Origin: Ryuthela nishihirai
Taxonomy: Eukaryota; Arthropoda; Arachnida; Araneae; Heptathelidae
Reading direction: 5' to 3'
Assembly (NCBI GenBank): GCA_038380435.1
Contig: JAWZYU010000009.1
Coordinates: 63,579,901 to 63,643,900, forward strand
DNA length: 64,000 nucleotides
A model generated the notes under the pieces. It had not been told where the DNA came from and did no database searches. It was given only the letters and a program-made list of their open reading frames with translations. Positions 10,518 through 20,344 of the stretch are shown here, one piece after another; position 1 is the first letter of the stretch, and every line of letters starts with the position of its first letter. A program made the position numbers and the translations under genes.

Positions 10518-11811
10518 GGCAAAGTGTGAAATTAGGCATTGTATAGAATGCCGAAAGTAGGACGTCAAAGTATGAAACGCTTAGATTTTCACACATTTCC
10601 TAGGCATTCTATAGAATGCCAAAAGGCAAATCGACAAAGTATAAAATACTCCCAGCAGTGACGTTTAATGTCGCAAGGCGAGTCAGGTGACTTTCGACGC
10701 TCGCCTCAAACAGAGAGCCAGAGCACTCAGATCAATCCGAAGTGACCAGTAGATGTCCCCCGGGTCCCCTATAGGCCCACCACGATTGCCAGATCCGCCA
10801 GTCCCTAGTTTCAGTAAAAAAAGAGCGTCGTAGTTGGTCACTTTGGACACCAAAAAGACACCCTTCCAGTCGGAAAAGCTCCCCCTAGCGTTGAAAGAGT
10901 GTAAAATGTAAAAAAGGGTTGCCCCAATGGTACCCTAAAGTGTGAGAACCCTAGCTGCCATAGAAAGAGAGTTAAGGTCAAAAAATAGATTAAAAAAAAG
11001 TCATAAAGAAATAAATTTAAAAATGTCATAAAAAATGACATATCACAAGCATCTCGGAAATCCACTGAAATAGATTTGACAAGTAGTAAAGTGAAATACT
11101 AGTATCCTAACTGGAATTGCAAACTTCGAATATTCAACACTTTACTAATTCGTTCTCACTTGGCCTCACCTCATTTGGGGCGTTTTTTATAATGCGGACG
11201 ACAGATTCATTACAGGTTATGATGTTAATATTTTGTATACTCTTTGTTTCAATATTGAGAATGCTGTCGAAGGAAAAATTCGAACTAAGTTGAATCTGAA
11301 AATACAGGCCAAAAAATGAAAATGGATTCCGACAAAAATTTTCCTCCTGCACCTTTGGGGGCCACTGCGCGAGTTCCTATCCCAGACGTCAACAAGGGAC
11401 AGCCGCTTCCGCTCAGTCCACGGGGAGCGACCAAGGGTTCGTGAGGTGTACTTGCAAGACCAAGTGCCGAAATTTGAAGTGCTTTTGTATGAAAAAGGCA
11501 GTTAAATGCAATTCAAAATGCCATTCCAGTCTACCTTATAGCAACAAGTAGTTCAGCACTGGTCTTTTTTTCTCTTTTTGTAGAAAAATCCCGTATCTTA
11601 CATTTTGTACTTCTTACATTTTCACATGCATCTTTTCAATAAAAGCTTTTTTCATACTTTGCCGAAATAGTATTTGTCATTCTATATAATGCCTAGGTAT
11701 TCTATATAATGCTTAGGAAAAGTATGTAAAATATTAAAATAAAACACACATTTCATACTTTGCCTGAAATCGTCACGCATTCTATAGAATGCCTGCTTTT
11801 CACACTTTGCC
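10518..11811 (+). mobile_element. DNA element with palindromic TIRs and integrase-like coding remnant
   Basis: Left end ggcaaagtgtgaaa is matched at the right end by its inverted copy (ttttcacactttgcc). Each terminus carries the palindrome GGCATTCTATAGAATGCC or a near copy: 10535-10552 and 10603-10620 at left, about 11676-11715 (two diverged copies) and 11777-11793 at right. Second-tier copies of 'caaagtatgaaa' lie just inside. TIR similarity continues outward about 11 nt (tatatatgtta and its inverted copy), so true ends may be near 10504 and 11825. Inside is a short coding remnant (11316-11551). Length about 1.3 kb, so a deletion derivative. It sits in the LINE 3' region, so it inserted after the LINE. 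No target-site duplication could be fixed. Confidence 0.7.
11316..11551 (+). pseudogene. C-terminal remnant of a KRBA2-like (integrase-type) transposon protein
   Basis: Frame one (from 11316) reads KMDSDKNFPP then GATARVPIPDVNKG, which resembles the 'VGDxVRVPIPDVDRG' segment that follows the integrase core in proteins annotated as KRAB-A domain-containing protein 2-like. A frameshift near 11405 leads to a second frame ending at 11551: GSDQGFVRCTCKTKC, NLKCFCMKKAVKC, NSKCHSS. Its cysteine pattern C-x-C-x3-C-x4-C-x-C-x6-C-x3-CH is the zinc-knuckle-like tail of the same proteins. The catalytic integrase core is absent. Family assignment is from memory of motif layout, not a search. Confidence 0.55.
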
Positions 11812-12006
11812 TATAACATATATACTATGTATCAAATAATTATACAATTCCCGTAAACATGTCTCTATTTTTGTACTATCCTTAATATTTCTTTTTAATT
11901 TTTCAAATGTACTGGGGCATAACAAACCACTTGAACATTTAAATTAATATCCAAAATTACCTATACCTTTGAGTAAACCCCTGCATGGAACAAATTATTA
12001 TTATTA

Positions 12007-13798
12007 TTGCCTTGCTTTACCTGTTAGTTTTTTCCAATGGAGACCTTTTCACCTATTGATTTTTTTCTGAACCTTAGTGTACAGTGTGTCTTTAACTTGG
12101 TTTCGAGTAAATTGTCAAGGATATGTTGACACTGACAGAAACAGTGGTGTATTAACTTCTACGCATTTAGACTTAGGGCTATGACAGAGGATAATGATGT
12201 TTTATATCCTATTGAAATAGCCAAAACATAAGCTTTCATTTGACACATAACTATATACGATCAGCAAAAAAGGATGCAAAATGTAAAAACAATAGAAATT
12301 ATCCAATTTTTTTTGGGGGGGTTGGTAGGAAAGAATATGAAAAATTAACATGGGTGATTACTTTTTAATTCATAAACTTTCATTTCATGTCGAACCAGTT
12401 ATGATCGATTCCAAGGTTAAGGAGCTGATCAAAATATATTCTTTGACAAAGACAGCGACAAACGGCAATGAGAAGGCGCTAAGATCGCGATTTTTTTTTA
12501 AATCTTTCCCACTGTAAAATATATTTCTGTATAAGAAGTACCTATACAGTAATTACCTTCATACGTTTAGTTTTATTTGCGAAAGAAAATATATATATTC
12601 ATGTAATGCCGTCATAGCATGTATAGAGACTTAAACTGATGCGTGTATTTAAACTTTCTGGTGATTTGCCTAACTATTCGGCCATGACACTATCTTCTTA
12701 CTGATCCATGGCATCCAGTGGCCTATCTATAGGAATTCTATCTCTACTATATATAGAACTCTATGATCTTAGCAGCATCACTTCTAAAATAAGCTATTTA
12801 TGGTAAAATGTGACTGTAGGTAAAAAAAAAATATCAATCAAATCTATCTAAATTCTGAATTGCTTCATTATTCATTCGATATTTAAAGAGTTATGGAAGT
12901 TTGTATATTTAAGAACAGTAATAACATTCATAAGAATTTACTTCAAGATTCAATTTAAACTTAAATAATAAGTATGCTTTTTAGCCGTTTAATAAAACAG
13001 GTCTATATTTTATAAGTTTGTGTAAATAATTCTTTCAATATTTATTAATATTATTTTTTAATTTCTTAGCAGTGATACTGTTGTTGCTAAAACTTTTATA
13101 ACTCTTCAAATACCTATTCTTTATTGTTTAAATCGAAATTTCGATAGATTTGTTTGAGGTCTTCATCTTCAGTCATTATTTTACCACGATCACTTATTTG
13201 GAAGTTTCAGCTTCGAACTTTCCTTTTCACTTATATCACATGGGATTGTAACTTCACTTTTGATCACCAGTGTACAAAACAACTGAAGTCAACATTTTCA
13301 CTTCAGTCTTGTGATATAACGTCAGAAAATTAATTACATACGAAAAGAGTTAAATACTTTGCAACATATAAAATGAATGATGTTTGGAAACATATATAAT
13401 TTATTCCATGACTAAACATAAAGCGATTGGTTTCAATCACACTCTAATCCGAGGAAAGGAGAGAACAGATAATACTGATATGTCGAAACCAACAGAAATG
13501 CATTTGAATATTACCCAAGCTATTTGTTTTCCTTTCTTTTCCGCATTAAATCATCTCTCTTAAAGCTACTTCCTAACAAATCAAATGTTGCGATTATAGA
13601 GTAGTACACTCCTCCTCAAACATGAAAGGCGAGGCAATTAATATTTAAACCGAACAACTAAATTTAATTAGCGCTTTGTATTAACTTTGAATATAGAACG
13701 CTGCCCTTGTAATTCGTTTATGAAGGTATTAAGTTTGCCGATTAGGATGTTGTTGGCGATAATGAAAATAGTTCCAGCGACGAGAGCAGGTGATCAAG
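12007..13798. other. No recognised feature, one weak dispersed-module fragment
   Basis: AT-rich. About 12215-12260 (aagctttcatttgacac) resembles the minus-strand form of the dispersed module seen at 18490, 23990 and 30680, which is described there as module M. Nothing else identified. Confidence 0.4.
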
Positions 13799-14190
13799 TG
13801 AGTGAAGCAAGTTAAAAGGATTAGATTTTTAGCGTGATCGATGGTGATGTTATGTTGTGGCCTTCCGCGATGACTTATTGGTTACAGACTTGGACAAACG
13901 AAATATGAAGTGATTAAGTGAATATTTCTAAATGGTTGAAGCGAATTGAAGTATTTTGCAAATTAGGGAAATAAATTTGAATTGCTGAGTGAGATGATAA
14001 CAGATTATTGTGAGATTAGATTTTTAGCCTGATCAAAGGTGATATTCTGTTGTAGCCTTACATGATGACTTACTGGCTACAAAGACTTGAACAAACATAA
14101 TTATGAAGTGATTAAATAAGTATTTTAAGAAAATTGAAACTAATTAACATATTTTGGAATTAGAGAAATAAAATTGAATATTTTAATGAA
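13799..14190. repeat. Two-copy tandem duplication, about 195-bp unit
   Basis: The word gattagatttttagc recurs at 13819 and 14014, and following words keep the same order: tgatc.a.ggtgat, gatgactta.tgg, tatgaagtgatta, aattgaa, gaaataaa. Unit spacing is 195 bp. By eye the copies are roughly three-quarters identical. No coding content. Confidence 0.7.
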
Positions 14191-15460
14191 ATGATACTCG
14201 TACGGTACACGAAGTGCACAGGGCTTTTATAAATTACCGTTCACTATCCAGTATTGTCCAAAAGTTACTTCTAAGGGAATATTCATAAGCCGATTAAAGA
14301 GTGATTTTCGACTACGGAACTGTAAAAAAGGAAAGCAAAAAAGCAGCAAAAAATTAAAAATAACTTTTTGTTTACATTAGAACGAATGTCGATTATAATC
14401 ACATTAAAAAAGAAATAATTTAACCTTCAAGCACATGCTTGAAAAAGAGGTCTAACAAAGGCCTCTTTTTCAAGTATAATGAAGAAAAAAAGTGTTTCGA
14501 GGGGGGGGGGAGTATTTTGCTACAAATACATAACATTATTTTAAATAAAATTATTAAATTAAAACTTTATTTTTAAAGTTGTGCAAAATTTTAAATTGTT
14601 AACAATAGCATTATAATAAAAGAGAAGTGATATGAGATCGGTAGTTTTATTTATTTACTTATTTATTTATGTTTCATTTCTGATAACTTTGGAGAGAAGG
14701 GAGAGTTTAAGTGCTACGCGCCCAAGAATTAATTAATCGGTCCCTGTGTACTACTCTCTAAATTTGACTATAGTAATGTGGCTTTGGCCCCTTGTAAGCA
14801 AGACAACAGAAAACTTCATGCTCCTGATCTAAGATGTATATGAGCATTTTTAGTGTTAAGTTTTTTAGGTACTCCTTAGGTCAGTCAATAATCTGACCTA
14901 AGGGATATCTAAAATCCAATAATACTTAAATAACAATGAGGTTAGCAGAAATAAGCATCCCGTAGTTCTTTCTTACCGTGGCCTTGTGGAGCAGATAAAG
15001 GTTTTTATCTCACACTAAGCATTGAAAACCCATTCATTAGAGAAAGAAAAAATATTGAGGAAATTTCTTACTGATTTTGATTATCTGTGGGCTGATTCAA
15101 ACTATCATAAGCAGAATCATGAACTATGATTCTCCTTCCATTTCCCTCTCCGCAACTAACTTACAAAAAGCAGTTTAGACGCCAGAGAAGCTCGTAATCA
15201 TGATGAGTGGGAGAGGAAGCAGGCTTCTTCAGGCTCATAGTGCTAACGTTCTCCTCAGTCAGGTTGTGCATATGTCCTTTTACATTTTTCAGGATTTTAC
15301 AAGTTTTTTTTTTACAAAAGGGGTGTTTTAAAAGTAAATTTACAAATTTCAGAAGATGAATACATTGATTGATAAATGGTTGATACGTATCACGTTTTAT
15401 CAGATGTATCAGAGTGACAGTTCCATGAGACTACAAGATATATAAAATAATAAAATAAAT
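14191..15460. other. No gene; small inverted repeats
   Basis: Holds a 13-bp hairpin (cttgaaaaagagg and its complement, 14439-14481), a G12 run near 14500, and an 11-bp hairpin (ccttaggtcag, about 14873-14902). No known element. Confidence 0.5.
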
Positions 15461-15462
15461 AC

Positions 15463-15540
15463 CCCCTCAAGCAACTGCTTGCCACAGAGTTCTGACAGGA
15501 GCCTGTCAGTTTATATGCCATGGTAGAAGGTCTGAGAATC
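15463..15540 (-). mobile_element. SINE-A tail-side fragment
   Basis: Minus strand, 'cccctcaagcaactgcttg' to 'ccatggtagaaggtctgag'. Only the body and tail survive; the tRNA head is missing, so 5' truncated. Confidence 0.75.
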
Positions 15541-15649
15541 ATTATACGTTGCATTATTCGAAAATAGCAACTCATAGCCCACGTCATCTCCATTATGTAA
15601 AACTGGCATAGCAGATACCTCAATAGGTAAGAAAACATCATCTGATATA

Positions 15650-16817
15650 CACTATACGATGAAAAGTATCCTGACACTCGCTCATCCACAATCTCCCAGT
15701 AATAGGAAAGGAATAATGGTGTTGGTCTACCCTTTGCTGCTATCACAGCCTCCACTCGTAGGGAAGACTTTCCACTAGATTTTGGTACGTTGCTGCGGGA
15801 ATTGCCTGACATTCTGGCACAAGAGCATTAGTCAGGCCAGTCACTGATGTCGGAGGGGAGTGGGGTCAGCTTGGCTCCCAATCGGCGTTCCAATTCATTC
15901 CAAAGGTGTTCATGGGGTTGAGATCAGGGCTCTGTGCAGGCCAGTCAAGTTCTTCCACCCCCATCTCATCAAATCATTCCTGCACAGTACATGTTTTGTT
16001 GATGGGGGCATTTTCATGTGGTGCAGGAAAGGATCTTCACTAACCTTTTGCCATAAAGTTGGGAGTACAGAATTGTCGAAAATGTCATTATAGTCCAGGC
16101 GTTCAGAGTCCCATTCACTGGAACTAGTGACCCAGACCGAACCATGAAACACAGCCCCAGAGCAGACCAAACTTCACAGTTGGAGCAATTCAATCAATCA
16201 GGTAGCGTTTACCTGTCATCCTCCACACCCAGAGTTATCCGTCGAACTGCCAGATGGTGAAGTGTGACTCATCATTTCAGAGAACGTGGTTCCACTGCTC
16301 AAGAATCCACTGGCGACGTGCTTACACCACTCCATATAGTACACCTACACCACTCCAACCGATGCTTGGCGTTAATCTTGTTGTTGATAGGTTTTGTGTG
16401 CGGCTGCTCGTTCATGGGAACCCATTTCCTGCAGCTCGTGACAAACACGTTATGGTGCTGACGTTACTTCCAAAGGCATTTTGGAAATCGGTGGCGAGTG
16501 TTGCAATTGAGGACAGGTGATATTGTCGCACTATCTGCTTCAGCACTCGGCAGTCGCGCTCTGTCATTTCACATGGCCTACCAGGTCGCGATTGCACTTT
16601 GTTGCTCCTAGGCGTTTCCACTTCACAATAACTATGACCGTGCCACATTGGAAGTCACTGAGTTCTGCCATACGACCCATTCTCCTGTTCATGTGTGTGT
16701 CTATGAGATTTGCCAAACCACGTGCTTCCTTTTATACCTGTTTAGGCCATGACTGTCGCATATATGGGCAAATCCACTACTCAGAAGGGGTATCAGGATA
16801 ATTTTGATCAGATAGTG
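15650..16817 (-). mobile_element. Tc1-type (DD34E) transposon, complete ends, dead transposase
   Basis: TIRs: left cactatacgatgaaaagtat... and the inverted right end match at about 23 of 28 positions. TA dinucleotides at 15648-15649 and 16818-16819 are the expected target duplication. Length 1168 bp is typical for Tc1 elements. The transposase remnant lies inside on the minus strand. Confidence 0.85.
15700..16660 (-). pseudogene. Tc1 transposase (DD34E), decayed
   Basis: Reading the minus strand from right to left: helix-turn-helix region GRPCEMTERDCRVLKQIV and SSIATLATDFQ; then NDESHFTIWQFDG (first D present, preceded by a stop); then HENAPINKTCTVQE, where the second catalytic D is E; then WPAQSPDLNPM. 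A one-base deletion after that displaces the catalytic E; in the shifted frame EHLWNELERRLG follows. A tail reads VTGLTNALVPECQAIP and VEAVIAAKGRPTPL. Spacing from second to third catalytic site is 34, typical of Tc1. Several stops, so no activity is possible. Confidence 0.85.
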
Positions 16818-16829
16818 TAAATAGACTAT

Positions 16830-18300
16830 TATGAGTGATTGATGGCTGAACGCTTAATTCTATGATGCAGGAAGGGTAGAATTCTTAAAATATACTCACA
16901 GGAGTAATTTGGGTTGTAGATCTCGGAAAAAATACAAAATCTGACCTCTGACGTGTCCTTCAAGGTCAAATGAAGCCCACATAGAGATCAAACCATGATC
17001 TTCGGGTGCTAAATAATAAAAAAAAATAAATACCCCCTCAAGCAGCTGCTTGCCACAGAGGTCTGACAGGAGCCTGTCAGTTTATATGCCATAGTAGGAG
17101 ATCTGAGAGGATGGCAGGACCTCAGCAGAAAAACGACACACACATCCATGCCTAATCCGGGGCTCGAACCCAGGTCCCTTAGATCAGTAGCCAAGCGTGC
17201 TAACCAATCGGCCACGGGACTAGGTTTCGGGTGCTAGAAAAGTGAAAATTTGAGTTTTGGTGTATTTCAAATTTTAGATGTAGAATATGTTGCGAAATTT
17301 CGGTCAAGGTCAAATTTGGATCAATCAGTGCTAGAAAGCTAAAAATTATTCTTGAAGGTATTTCAAGTCATAGATCTCAGAAATGTTGCAAAACTTAGGA
17401 TGCGACGAGTTCTTCGAGGTCAAAGGTCGAATATATATCTACCTGTATTAGAGGGTTAAAAAGTGGTGCCTGGATGTATTTTGAACTGTAGATCTCAGAA
17501 AATGTGCCAGATTTTGGAAGCGATTAGCCTTTCGAGGTCAAAGGTCAAATTCGATATACACGTGCTGGAGAGCTATAAAATGGTGAATAGGACCATTTCA
17601 GAGAGCAGAACTAAGAAATAAGAGGAATTTTCAGATTCGGTGTTGCATTGAGGTCAAATAGTGATGGGCTGGAAATCAAAAGTTGCCGAAGGTAAAGATT
17701 GATTTCTAGTATCTAATATATATATAGACGATTGCGAGTGATTGACGGGTGACCGAAGGTTAACAGGTGATCACGTTAATTTTAATTATAATGCAGAAAT
17801 GGTAGAGCTCTGAAAATTTGCATCTAGAGGTAATTCGGGTCATAGATCACGGGAAAAATCCAAAATTTGACCTTCAACGTGTCTTACAAAGTCAAATAGT
17901 AGTCACGTAGTGGTAAAAACCTTGATTTACGAGTACTAGAAATATGAAAATAGGTATCTTGAAGTGTTTCGGGTTGTAGATGTCGGAAACGTTACGAAAT
18001 TTCGGATCGGGAGAAATGTTTCGAGATCAAAGGTGAAATTTAGATATATCGGTTCTACAGAGCTAAAAATTGGTGTCTGGGGGTATTTTGGATCATTTCA
18101 GATAATATGTCAAATTTCGGATGCGATGGGTTCTTCGAGGTGAAAGTTTAAATTTCAATATATCAGTGCCGGAGAGCTATAAATTGATGAATAAGGCTAT
18201 TTTAGTCAGTAGAAGGCAGAAATAACAGAGATTTTCAGATACGGTGTAGTATTCAAAGTCAAATAATGGTCGGAGTGTCTAGTTCTAGTATTTAATATGA
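16830..18300. repeat. AGGTCA-rich satellite-like repeat (two large units of shorter subrepeats)
   Basis: Built from related segments of about 110 bp with recurring words: 'gtagatctcggaaa', 'gcgaaatttcgga', 'ttcgaggtcaaaggtcaaat', 'gagagctaaaaattggtg', 'tggtattttg'. Two large units start at about 16830 and 17740 with the same lead-in (gattg..gagtgattga, tataatgcag, ggtagag/attctgaaaat). A third copy is at 40860-41880. The first unit contains a SINE-A insertion. The direct repeat AGGTCA-A-AGGTCA occurs at 17535-17547 and nearly at 17417-17429. No open frame is maintained. Confidence 0.75.
17012..17225 (-). mobile_element. SINE-A, full-length reference copy
   Basis: Flanked by perfect 11-bp duplications ttcgggtgcta (17001-17011 and 17226-17236). 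Minus strand: head ccgtggccgattggttagc with A box tggccgattgg, then B box gggttcgagcccc, body with gctgaggtcctgccatcctc, the short palindrome-like 'ctgacaggctcctgtcag', 'tggcaagcagctgcttgag', and a T-rich tail. It is thus a tRNA-derived SINE with an internal pol III promoter, about 214 bp, moved by LINE machinery. Parent tRNA not determined. Confidence 0.9.
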
Positions 18301-18489
18301 CTGCAAGTTGGAATCCCACTTCGCTGAAAACAATTTATTCAACCTAATTCCGCAATATTATATTATTAGAGGGCATTTTGATTATTCTAAGTTTAGTGCT
18401 TTTAATTAACATTTTCTTGGATCCGAATTGGAACCAGAAAATCACGTAGGAGTGGCCAGTTGGTTGTATTGAGTTCAAACAAATTAGAA

Positions 18490-18975
18490 AGCATTTTTTT
18501 TTTATTTATCTTCCTATTGCTTTTCGCTCATCACTTATGTCAGTTTGTCTATTTGTTAATTTGTGGATTTGTCAAAATCGTTGTTCCACCATATCTTTAG
18601 AACGCGACGGACAAAATGAATTATCTGTCAAATGAAAGCTTTAGATGCAGGATTTGTCATAGGCTATAAAAATATTTCCCTCATGATTTCTTTCCCTTCC
18701 AATGATCCTTCCAATGATTCCTTCTTCATGATCCCTGTTCCGCTGATCAACAGAATGCGAGGACCAAAAGTAACGGACTATGTCTCAAATGAAAGCTTGT
18801 GACACGGAGAGTTTCTCAGGCTATTAAAATTTCTCTCCCACGTCTTCTTCCCCCTCCCCCCTAAATTGAACGAAGAATTCCTATATTACATTTGTCGAAA
18901 GCAAGAGTCAAACGTAACAAATTGTACATCAAATGAAAGCTTGTGACTTGGGGAATGTTGTGGGAATAACCTTGC
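18490..18975 (+). repeat. Dispersed module M, three internal subrepeats
   Basis: Starts 'atcttcctattgcttttcgc' and contains 'gttgttccaccatatcttta'. The word tcaaatgaaagctt recurs at about 18638, 18789 and 18930, each followed by related sequence and a C/T-rich stretch. The same module lies at about 23990-24200 (plus) and 30680-30905 (minus), next to a foldback element. Non-coding; function unknown. Confidence 0.65.
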
Positions 18976-19059
18976 TTTTCTTCCCTAAAAATCTAATTCT
19001 TTAAGGTCAACCCCTGCGAAACTTCCATTCGTTTTTGCTTTCGTTTTTCCATTCATTTT

Positions 19060-20150
19060 TTTAAAAAATAATTGCTATGGGAAACGGATAGCTATGAATG
19101 GCATGTTGCATTGATTGTGGTCTTAATAGATGGCACATATAGACATGTGATATTGCGGCCCATGATTCCAAGACAGCTGTCCGTAAAGCACCGAGAGTTG
19201 CCAGTGGTGGATTTTGGGCTCGAATGCAACACTGCACTTCGTCCCACAGATGCTGAAGCCTAGGGTTCAAATCCAGAGAGTGAGAGAGCCATTCGAGGGT
19301 TGTGAACTCAGTGGAATGTTTCTACAACCAGTTTTTCCCCAAATGGGAGCGATGAGACGTTGTCTTGTTGAAAGAAGGCATCCTGCTGTGGGAAATGGAT
19401 AGCCATGAATGGCTGTAGGTGATTGGCGCGTTCGTCAACATAGCCTGTTACATTGATTGTGGTCTTAATAGGTGGCACATACAAACACGTCCCAAAACAT
19501 TTCACCACCATAAATGGCCTGGACCCCAACTTGACAGTTGGTGGTCTATGTGTGGTCTATGACATACATGCAACCACCTGTCAATGTGTTATAGTTGAAA
19601 CCTCAATTTGTCGGACCAAGCTACCTGTTTGCAATCTTCCATAGTGCATTGGTGATGTTCCTTTGCCCACTGCAGCCACATAGTCCAGTGACAAGGGTAC
19701 TCGACATGGTAGTTAACAAGTTTACTCGCCATGGCAGATAACAAGTATACTCGACATGGTAGTTAACAAGGTGCCCGAAGTGGGCATTAGCTGCCATAGT
19801 CCAGTCATACCCTCCTATATTTAATCGTTTTGCACAAATCTTCATACCTGCCCTGTTGCTGCCCTTCCATTCTGATGTTTCAATACAGGAGAGTTGGTGC
19901 TGACCTCAAATATCAACAGCCCAGTTACGACCACATTTTTTTGATGACTACAGGTTTTGCTGGTTTTGATGCAGTGTGGTACACACATGACCTTCACACA
20001 TGGAAACCCCAAACATTTGGTAGTCGTGGATTTAAAGCACACCACCTGACACGTACCAACCATCTGACCACGAACGAATTTGCCCAGGTCGCTGCGTTTA
20101 CTCATCATAACAGTCACAGGTACGCTGTACAGCAGATAAGTACCTGATCT
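19060..20150 (-). pseudogene. Tc1-like transposase, heavily decayed
   Basis: Minus strand, right to left: N-terminus MSKRSDLGKFVRGQMVGTCQ and FKSTTTKCLGFP match the start of arthropod Tc1-like transposases (DNA-binding domain). Next WAKEHHQCTMEDCKQVAWSD, where the first catalytic D is kept but the following E is K. Then DAFFQQDNVSS (second D), then LSLDLNPRLQHLWDEVQ, where the third acidic residue is lost. Frame changes and stops throughout. A segment of about 70 bp (19076-19145) duplicates one at about 19382-19490 in the same orientation. TIRs were not found. Confidence 0.7.
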
Positions 20151-20247
20151 ATTTATAGCCTTCAAGGATTTTCGGCTGGCTGCATTATTGTGGACGAATA
20201 GCGCAGGTTGGTGGCTGGCTGTGGTTGTGTATAACAAATTGTGCTTT

Positions 20248-20336
20248 CATACATACATACATACATACATACATACATACATACATACATACATACATAC
20301 ATACATACATACATACATACATACATACATACATAC
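20248..20336 (-). repeat. (CATA)n microsatellite, about 22 units, 3' tail of the RTE-like LINE
   Basis: Uninterrupted catacatacata. On the minus strand it directly follows the 3' end of the LINE at 20345-22480. RTE-group LINEs end in short tandem repeats instead of poly(A), so I read it as the element's tail, since expanded. Confidence 0.75.
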
Positions 20337-20344
20337 AAAATCCT

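Larger units (their letters stand above)
5750..12006 (+). mobile_element. CR1/Jockey-like LINE, decayed, with two nested insertions
   Basis: A plus-strand non-LTR retrotransposon in the expected order: ORF1 remnant (5985-6480), APE-type endonuclease (7517-8140), reverse transcriptase (8350-10225), 3' untranslated region and an ATT-repeat tail (attattattatt, about 11990-12006) as seen in CR1/Jockey-group elements. It is interrupted by a Tc1 transposase remnant (about 6515-7080) and by a DNA element (10518-11811) in the 3' region; LINE-like sequence ('gggcataacaaacca') resumes after the latter. All coding parts carry stops and frameshifts. The 5' boundary is uncertain. Confidence 0.75.
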
